The notes beneath the pieces were generated by a model. The model was given only the letters and a program-made list of their open reading frames with translations. It was not told the DNA's origin and made no database searches. From GCA-002282575 sp964493995 (GTDB taxonomy: Bacteria > Pseudomonadota > Gammaproteobacteria > Thiomicrospirales > Thiomicrospiraceae), in the NCBI GenBank assembly GCA_964493995.1, contig CAZBQD010000061.1:1-8539 (forward strand): 8,539 nucleotides of DNA, read 5' to 3'. The translations under genes and the position numbers were made by a program. Shown here one piece after another: positions 6,292 to 8,539 of this stretch. Numbering within the stretch: position 1 is the stretch's first letter; the number at the start of each line of letters is the position of its first letter.

Positions 6292-6669
6292 GTGTTCAAG
6301 TATTTTGTGATTGTGTTAATGCTCCTATTAAGTGCGTGTGGGCGCACGGTTGCCTTTAAAGACGGCGTGGTGTCGGATCAACGCCAACACGACGCTGACT
6401 ACAATGTTTGTGTGCAAGAAGCTCGTCCCCTCTACCCCACCAAATGGATACAGCAACCCTATTGGGTGCAAGTGCCGGTTTACGGTCGTCGTATTCATGA
6501 TGGTCGCGAAATTTGGTATGTCAGTCATTATCAACCACGCATGCGCTTTGAAACCTTCGATGCCAACGAACTAGAACGCGAAGCCTACATCAATCGTTGC
6601 ATGTCCGCTAAAGGCTATACCTACCGCTATCTTTCTAAGGACGAATTAGAAGCGATGGGGTTGAATTGA
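6292..6669 (+). CDS. Small lipoprotein of unknown function
   Basis: A 125-aa precursor. The GTG start has GGAG at 6281-6284 with 7-base spacing. The first 15 residues form a lipoprotein signal peptide (KYFVIVLMLLLSAC), with the LSAC lipobox placing the lipidated cysteine at 16. The mature part of about 110 residues has two further cysteines, C40 and C103, that could form a disulfide in the periplasm, an aromatic-rich middle (PYWVQVPVYGRR), and a C-terminal RCMSAKGYTYRYLSKDEL. A terminal 'CM..KGY' motif recurs in small proteobacterial lipoproteins, but no function is known to me. G17 rather than aspartate after the cysteine favours sorting to the outer membrane. It is divergent from ftnA and appears monocistronic. 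Confidence 0.82.
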   Translation: MFKYFVIVLMLLLSACGRTVAFKDGVVSDQRQHDADYNVCVQEARPLYPTKWIQQPYWVQVPVYGRRIHDGREIWYVSHYQPRMRFETFDANELEREAYINRCMSAKGYTYRYLSKDELEAMGLN

Positions 6670-6684
6670 ATTCATAACAATTGA

Positions 6685-6777
6685 TTAGATCACAAACAAA
6701 CGCTGCTATTACAAAGTTACACGCATTTGAAGCCTGCGGATATTGCTGATAAGCTGAATAAAATTGCCGAAAAGTAA
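6685..6777 (+). pseudogene. Relic of a tyrosine recombinase C-terminus
   Basis: This open stretch begins after a TGA at 6682-6684 and ends in TAA. Its 30 residues include LDHKQ, then LLLQSYTHLKPADIADKL. Tyrosine-family integrases end in a near-identical block: a (L)GHK box carrying the catalytic histidine, then a (V)QRYTHL box carrying the nucleophilic tyrosine, then a short helix. Here the usual glycine is D and the usual arginine is S, there is no start codon, and the rest of the enzyme is missing. The best reading is the degraded tail of an integrase left by a lost mobile element. Its 3' end carries the likely promoter of the following toxin gene. Confidence 0.6.
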
Positions 6778-6792
6778 ACTTTGGGATACAAT
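6764..6792 (+). promoter_or_regulatory. Candidate promoter of the toxin-antitoxin pair
   Basis: TTGCCG at 6764-6769 and TACAAT at 6787-6792 are exactly 17 bp apart, a good sigma-70 geometry. The expected start site, about 6799, coincides with the GTG start codon at 6800, which would make the mRNA leaderless. That agrees with the lack of any Shine-Dalgarno before this GTG. The -35 box lies inside the integrase relic. Confidence 0.5.
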
Positions 6793-6799
6793 CAAGCAA

Positions 6800-7102
6800 G
6801 TGAAAACAATCTTAACAACTCCTGTATTTGATTCTTGGTTTTCTGATCTACGGGATAGACAAACTAAAGCCAGAATTGCTGCGCGAATTGACCGTGCTGA
6901 AGGTGGAAACCTTGGCGATCACAAACTATTAAGTGATGGTGTGTATGAAATGCGTATTCACTATGCCACTGGCTACCGCATTTATTTTAAACAACAGGGT
7001 TTAGAAATTATCATCTTGCTGGCTGGCGGCGATAAAACAACACAGCAGCAAGACATTCAAAAAGCCATACAACTGGCTAAAGAGGTATCCAATGGAACTT
7101 AA
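6800..7102 (+). CDS. RelE/ParE-superfamily toxin (HigB/Gp49-like)
   Basis: A 100-aa toxin from the GTG at 6800, starting KTILTTPVFDSWFSDLRD, the normal N-terminus of this group of RelE-fold addiction toxins. Conserved blocks are the basic helix RQTKARIAARIDRAEGGN, then LSDGVYEMRIHYATGYRIYF, then IIILLAGGDKTTQQQDI. Relatives are ribosome-dependent mRNA interferases, so translation arrest is the likely activity; this is from the family, not shown here. A longer reading from TTG 6764 is less likely because it adds residues not typical of the family and starts inside the integrase relic. The toxin precedes the antitoxin and overlaps it by 11 bp, the toxin-first order of HigBA-type modules. No inactivating change is seen. 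Confidence 0.9.
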   Translation: MKTILTTPVFDSWFSDLRDRQTKARIAARIDRAEGGNLGDHKLLSDGVYEMRIHYATGYRIYFKQQGLEIIILLAGGDKTTQQQDIQKAIQLAKEVSNGT

Positions 7103-7385
7103 AAAGTGGGACTCCGCAGAACACTTGCAAACAGAAGAAGACATTGCTCTGTACCTACAAGCATGCTTCGAAGAGGCTGGAGACGATGCAGCCTATATCG
7201 CTAAAGCATTAGGCGTGGTTGCCAGAGCACGTGGAATGACTCAACTCGCAAAAGATACTGGTCTTGGCCGTGAAAGTCTTTATAAAGCCCTTTCTGGCGA
7301 AGCAAACCCCAGCTTTGCAACGATTATCAAAGTAATGCATGCACTGGGGCTAAAAATGCAACTTTCACAAACTAACTACGCTTAA
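7092..7385 (+). CDS. HTH antitoxin partner of the RelE/ParE toxin (HigA-like)
   Basis: A 97-aa protein of the 'addiction module antidote' type. The N-terminal WDSAEHLQTEEDIALYLQ and the central segment EEAGDDAAYIAKALGVVARA are typical of this group. An XRE/Cro-type helix-turn-helix follows at about 47-85 (MTQLAKDTGLGRESLYKALS, then NPSFATIIKVMHALGLK). It should neutralise the toxin and repress the shared promoter. AGAGG at 7081-7085, six bases upstream, gives it a strong ribosome site within the toxin frame, so the antitoxin can be made in excess even though the toxin comes first. It overlaps the toxin by 11 bp in a different frame. Confidence 0.92.
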   Translation: MELKKWDSAEHLQTEEDIALYLQACFEEAGDDAAYIAKALGVVARARGMTQLAKDTGLGRESLYKALSGEANPSFATIIKVMHALGLKMQLSQTNYA

Positions 7386-7409
7386 TACCGCCAGCACAGG
7401 CTCAATTCC

Positions 7410-7439
7410 TTGCCGTGTCACCTTCGGTGACTGGGCAAT
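7410..7439. repeat. Hairpin repeat, copy 1
   Basis: This imperfect stem-loop pairs TTGCC with GGCAA and GTCACC with GGTGAC around a TTC loop, with a small internal mismatch (GT/TG). The outer 10 bases on each side, TTGCCGTGTC and ACTGGGCAAT, recur exactly at 8450-8475. It lies 25 bp after the antitoxin stop and has no T-run, so it is not a plain terminator. It could be a REP-like dispersed element or the end of an inserted unit. Confidence 0.6.
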
Positions 7440-7453
7440 TCTCTCAGAACAAA

Positions 7454-7477
7454 GCCCGCGTGCGTAAGCTTGCGGGC
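7454..7477 (-). terminator. GC-rich hairpin, possible minus-strand terminator
   Basis: GCCCGC (7454-7459) and GCGGGC (7472-7477) form a 6-bp GC stem around a 12-base loop. Read on the minus strand, the stem is followed by TTTGTT, a weak T-tract, so it might stop antisense transcription toward the antitoxin gene. On the plus strand it is followed by GGCTCTAAC and would not terminate well. Confidence 0.3.
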
Positions 7478-7506
7478 GGCTCTAACAAAGCGCTCATCAT
7501 CTATGA

Positions 7507-7534
7507 TTGAAACATTTACTAATTATGCTACAAT
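7507..7534 (+). promoter_or_regulatory. Likely promoter of the second lipoprotein gene
   Basis: TTGAAA at 7507-7512 and TACAAT at 7529-7534 are 16 bp apart, and TGC precedes the -10 box, making an extended -10. This is the best sigma-70 match in the window. Transcription from about 7541 would give a leader of roughly 145 bases before the ATG at 7687, containing the hairpin at 7616-7649. Confidence 0.6.
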
Positions 7535-7615
7535 CGAAGTAGTCGCTGGACAGTGGAACTGTGCATTTGATGGTTAACTCACTAACTCAAAATTTCACAG
7601 CGCTATTAATAAACA

Positions 7616-7649
7616 AACAGTTCACAAATATTGTACTATTTGAACTGTT
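7616..7649 (+). promoter_or_regulatory. Long stem-loop in the lipoprotein mRNA leader
   Basis: AACAGTTCA (7616-7624) pairs with TGAACTGTT (7641-7649). After a two-base bulge (CA), AATA pairs with TATT, giving 13 bp around a TTGTAC loop. The 9-mer ACAAATATT occurs inside the 5' arm (7624-7632) and again just after the stem (7652-7660), where it leads into TTTTT. The structure could be an operator, an attenuator or a leader-stability element; the T-run is too far from the stem for a standard terminator. Confidence 0.45.
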
Positions 7650-7686
7650 CCACAAATATTTTTAAGATGAAAAAATGGAGAGACTC

Positions 7687-8346
7687 ATGAACAAATCCTT
7701 TTCTGCTGCAACTGTTATGATTGCAACAGGTGTTTTATTAACGGGTTGTGCTGGACAAATGACCAAGTCAGTGCAGACAGAAAACTCTTATATTATTTAT
7801 GATGTTAAAGGTGACGTTAATCGTCAACAACTATTAGACTCTGTAACAACCGCAGTTAAAACTAACATGACTGAAGTGGTTGCCACCCGTGACGTTCCCC
7901 CTGCAACACTATCGACAAAACCAATGCGTTTCGTTATGACCGAACCATTTAAAGGTTCAAATATTGGCGCATTAATGGCATCCAGTGGCCAAACACTAAA
8001 AGTGCCTTCGTGCGATGACGCTGTGTTAACCATGAAAAGTAGTGATAAAAGCATGTCTAACTATGGTGAAAAAACAACTTTCTTCCTATGCGTACAGCCC
8101 TATCAAAGCGGTCATACGATTAGCATTTACAGCACCTTCAGCAAAACGTCTGGCGGTTTAGACGCTAAAGCATTGGGAGCAGCATTGGCCAGCTCATTGG
8201 TTGGTGACTCAAGTCAATACATTCCGCGAACAATGAACGCCGTTAAAGAAGCTGCTGAAAAAACTGGATCGACTGTTTCAACAATGGATAGTTATATACC
8301 TGATGTCTACAAAGGCGCTTTTTATAATAAAACAGCTGGAAACTAA
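7687..8346 (+). CDS. Lipoprotein of unknown function
   Basis: A 219-aa precursor. The ATG at 7687 is preferred over the one at 7675 because GGAG at 7677-7680 then has normal 6-base spacing, and the result is a clean signal peptide (MNKSFSAATVMIATGVLLTG) with an LTGC lipobox; lipidation is at C21. A22 at the next position favours the outer membrane. The mature domain of about 199 residues looks like mixed alpha/beta. It has SYIIYDVKGDVNRQQLLDS near its start, two cysteines (C109 in KVPSCDDAV, C135 in FFLCVQPYQ) that may pair, a TISIYSTFSKTSGG strand region, a small-residue helix (LGAALASSLVG) and a C-terminal MDSYIPDVYKGAFY. I do not recognise the family. The gene is alone between two copies of a hairpin repeat and has its own promoter and leader hairpin. 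Confidence 0.82.
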   Translation: MNKSFSAATVMIATGVLLTGCAGQMTKSVQTENSYIIYDVKGDVNRQQLLDSVTTAVKTNMTEVVATRDVPPATLSTKPMRFVMTEPFKGSNIGALMASSGQTLKVPSCDDAVLTMKSSDKSMSNYGEKTTFFLCVQPYQSGHTISIYSTFSKTSGGLDAKALGAALASSLVGDSSQYIPRTMNAVKEAAEKTGSTVSTMDSYIPDVYKGAFYNKTAGN

Positions 8347-8374
8347 AAGCTAAGAAAATTTCAAACTCTTCTAC

Positions 8375-8402
8375 TCTAAAGCTGATATGACTCAGCTTTA
8401 GA
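8375..8402 (+). terminator. Terminator-like hairpin after the second lipoprotein
   Basis: TCTAAAGCTGA and TCAGCTTTAGA form a perfect 11-bp stem with a TATGAC loop, 28 bases after the lipoprotein stop. There is no T-run after it on either strand, so it may act as an mRNA 3' end or a weak terminator rather than a canonical intrinsic one. Confidence 0.5.
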
Positions 8403-8449
8403 ACCTCCATTTCAAAAATCAACAATCATCAAACTCAGCAAGTGAACAC

Positions 8450-8475
8450 TTGCCGTGTCCGAAGTACTGGGCAAT
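8450..8475. repeat. Hairpin repeat, copy 2
   Basis: The sequence shares exactly the outer TTGCCGTGTC and ACTGGGCAAT of copy 1 (7410-7439), while the centre is shorter, CGAAGT against ACCTTCGGTG. The loop core CGAAG is the reverse complement of CTTCG in copy 1. A second perfect inverted repeat, GCAAGTG/CACTTGC (8438-8453), overlaps its left edge, so CTTGC can pair either way. No gene follows before the end of the window. Confidence 0.6.
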
Positions 8476-8539
8476 CCATAATTGGTCAATCCTGAACAAC
8501 ACATAACCAGCTGATTTAGAATTACTTTATTCACTTATG

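Larger units (their letters stand above)
7386..7674. other. 300-bp intergenic region without a convincing gene
   Basis: The region holds the hairpin repeat copy 1, a GC-rich stem at 7454-7477, a promoter at 7507-7534, a short ACAGT/ACTGT stem at 7550-7562 and a long leader hairpin at 7616-7649. A frame open from about 7388 to 7510 has no good start, and I do not consider it a gene. Confidence 0.5.

Noticed and set aside
6328..6574. Two frames (one on each strand) overlapping the small lipoprotein gene
   Set aside because: The lipoprotein frame has a signal peptide, lipobox and good ribosome site; the others have none of these.
7388..7510. Open frame through the hairpin repeat and GC-rich stem
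   Set aside because: It lacks a start codon of its own beyond the antitoxin and reads through two hairpins, which is better explained as non-coding repeat sequence.
7824..8425. Two minus-strand frames under and after the second lipoprotein gene
   Set aside because: The first is a shadow of the lipoprotein. The second runs through the terminator-like hairpin and has no domain or ribosome site.

Overview
The window reads as a gammaproteobacterial chromosome segment of moderate to low GC. The assignment rests on a FtnA-type ferritin with the E. coli-style metal ligands, a DusA-type tRNA dihydrouridine synthase and the short stand-alone NIF3-like protein. Genus cannot be decided from the sequence alone. 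A conserved housekeeping block sits in the middle, with accessory DNA on both sides.

Left accessory part (1-3386, all + strand). It opens with a PD-(D/E)XK nuclease-like gene, a possible 41-codon single-pass membrane peptide not previously marked as a gene, and a 179-aa protein of unknown function. These three are packed like an operon in visibly AT-rich DNA. A 156-bp spacer holding several small inverted repeats follows. Next is a complete VapBC toxin-antitoxin pair (VapC of the Shigella MvpT type by motif layout), then a WYL-domain transcription factor only 3 bp downstream of vapC. The combination of nuclease, toxin-antitoxin and WYL regulator resembles a defence or accessory island, but no known named defence system is recognisable.

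Central core block (3416-6115, all - strand). Transcription order is ferritin (ftnA), NIF3-like protein, dusA, murI, with gaps of 16 and 37 bp and then an 8-bp overlap, so a single operon is plausible. The 176-bp region between ftnA and the divergent lipoprotein gene contains a perfect 14-bp palindrome beside a candidate lipoprotein promoter.

Right accessory part (6292-8539, + strand). It contains a small lipoprotein; a 31-codon relic of a tyrosine recombinase C-terminus; a RelE/ParE-family toxin and its HTH antitoxin (toxin-first order) whose likely promoter lies inside the relic and predicts a leaderless toxin mRNA; a 300-bp intergenic region with hairpins and a good extended -10 promoter; and a second, larger lipoprotein of unknown function. 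This second lipoprotein gene lies between two copies of a short hairpin-forming repeat (7410-7439 and 8450-8475), suggesting it may be a discrete inserted unit. No tRNA, rRNA, CRISPR array or intact insertion sequence was seen.
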